Shown piece after piece: positions 5,096-5,561 of a stretch of 5,561 bases of DNA. The translations under genes and the position numbers were made by a program. Each line of letters begins with the position of its first letter. Positions within the stretch are counted from its first letter, which is position 1. This DNA is from Candidatus Gottesmanbacteria bacterium RIFOXYB1_FULL_47_11 (GTDB lineage Bacteria; Patescibacteriota; Microgenomatia; UBA10105; UBA927), in NCBI GenBank assembly GCA_001779455.1, contig MFKE01000003.1, positions 1-5,561 on the forward strand, written 5' to 3'. The notes beneath the pieces were generated by a model. The model saw only the letters and a list, made by a program, of their open reading frames with translations. It had not been told where the DNA came from and did no database searches.

Positions 5096-5561
5096 TGTCG
5101 GGCAAGTTCCGACCTGCACGAAAGGTAGAATGACTTAGTGACTGTCTTGAACTATTACCCGGCGAAATTGAAATGGCTGTGAAGATGCGGCCTACTTGCA
5201 CATGGACAAAAAGACCCCATGAAGCTTTACTGTAACTTGACACTGAGGACGTTATTTTGACTGTCGAGAATAGGTGGGAGCCTTCGGGCAAAATATGGAA
5301 TACCACTCTTCGGAATGACGAAATCTTACTTACTCCCCCATAAAAATCGGGGAGAAGAACACTGTCTGGTGGGCAGTTTAACTGGGGAGGTTGCCTCCAA
5401 AAGTGTAACGGAGGCGTACAAAGGTTGGCTAATCCTGAATGGAAACCAGGACTTGTCGTGCAAACGCGATAAGCCAGCTTGACTGCGAGACGTACATGTC
5501 GAGCAGATACGAAAGTAGGTGTTAGTGATCCTCGATACCCTCGTGGGAGGGTTCGGGCTTA

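Overview
The window has two halves. Bases 1-1707 hold a short plus-strand operon of three small membrane or secreted proteins. Bases 1708-5561 are non-coding: a structured intergenic stretch with a hammerhead ribozyme, a promoter with a terminator/antiterminator-like leader, tRNA-Ala(UGC), a spacer full of hairpins, and most of a 23S rRNA gene (to about E. coli position 2410; the 3' end lies outside). Many open frames occur inside the 23S gene, but none is a credible protein gene.

The organism is a bacterium: Shine-Dalgarno sites, lipoboxes, a sigma70-type promoter, an intrinsic terminator, a boxA-like element and a bacterial 23S. TGA acts as a stop. No 16S lies upstream, because the operon and a promoter occupy that place, so this is probably an unlinked 23S locus. 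In the 23S, helix 78 of the L1 stalk is reduced to a 3-bp UUCG hairpin, and two small group I introns interrupt the gene. From what is known of ribosomes and rRNA introns in Candidate Phyla Radiation (Patescibacteria) bacteria, including Parcubacteria lineages that lack protein uL1, I infer a member of that group. This is inference, not a sequence match.

Layout: (1) 1-451, 5'-incomplete membrane protein with a Cys-Ala repeat tail; (2) 451-1014, TPM-domain lipoprotein; (3) 1027-1707, lipoprotein that may be a remote LemA relative; (4) 1708-2002, a run of small hairpins; (5) 2003-2051, complete type III hammerhead ribozyme; (6) 2063-2091 promoter, 2100-2247 leader, 2248-2275 terminator overlapped by boxA; (7) 2294-2369 tRNA-Ala; (8) 2370-2605 spacer; (9) about 2606-5561, 23S rRNA with introns at 4569-4802 and 4823-5095.

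How the parts may work together: the three proteins are tightly coupled and probably form one envelope-associated set. The hammerhead lies after their stop codons and just before the rRNA promoter, so self-cleavage would cut any read-through mRNA away from the rRNA transcript. The leader can fold either as a terminator or as a competing long-range stem, which would gate synthesis of tRNA-Ala and 23S. The two introns must both splice, around a 20-nt exon, to rebuild helices 69 and 71 of the ribosomal core.
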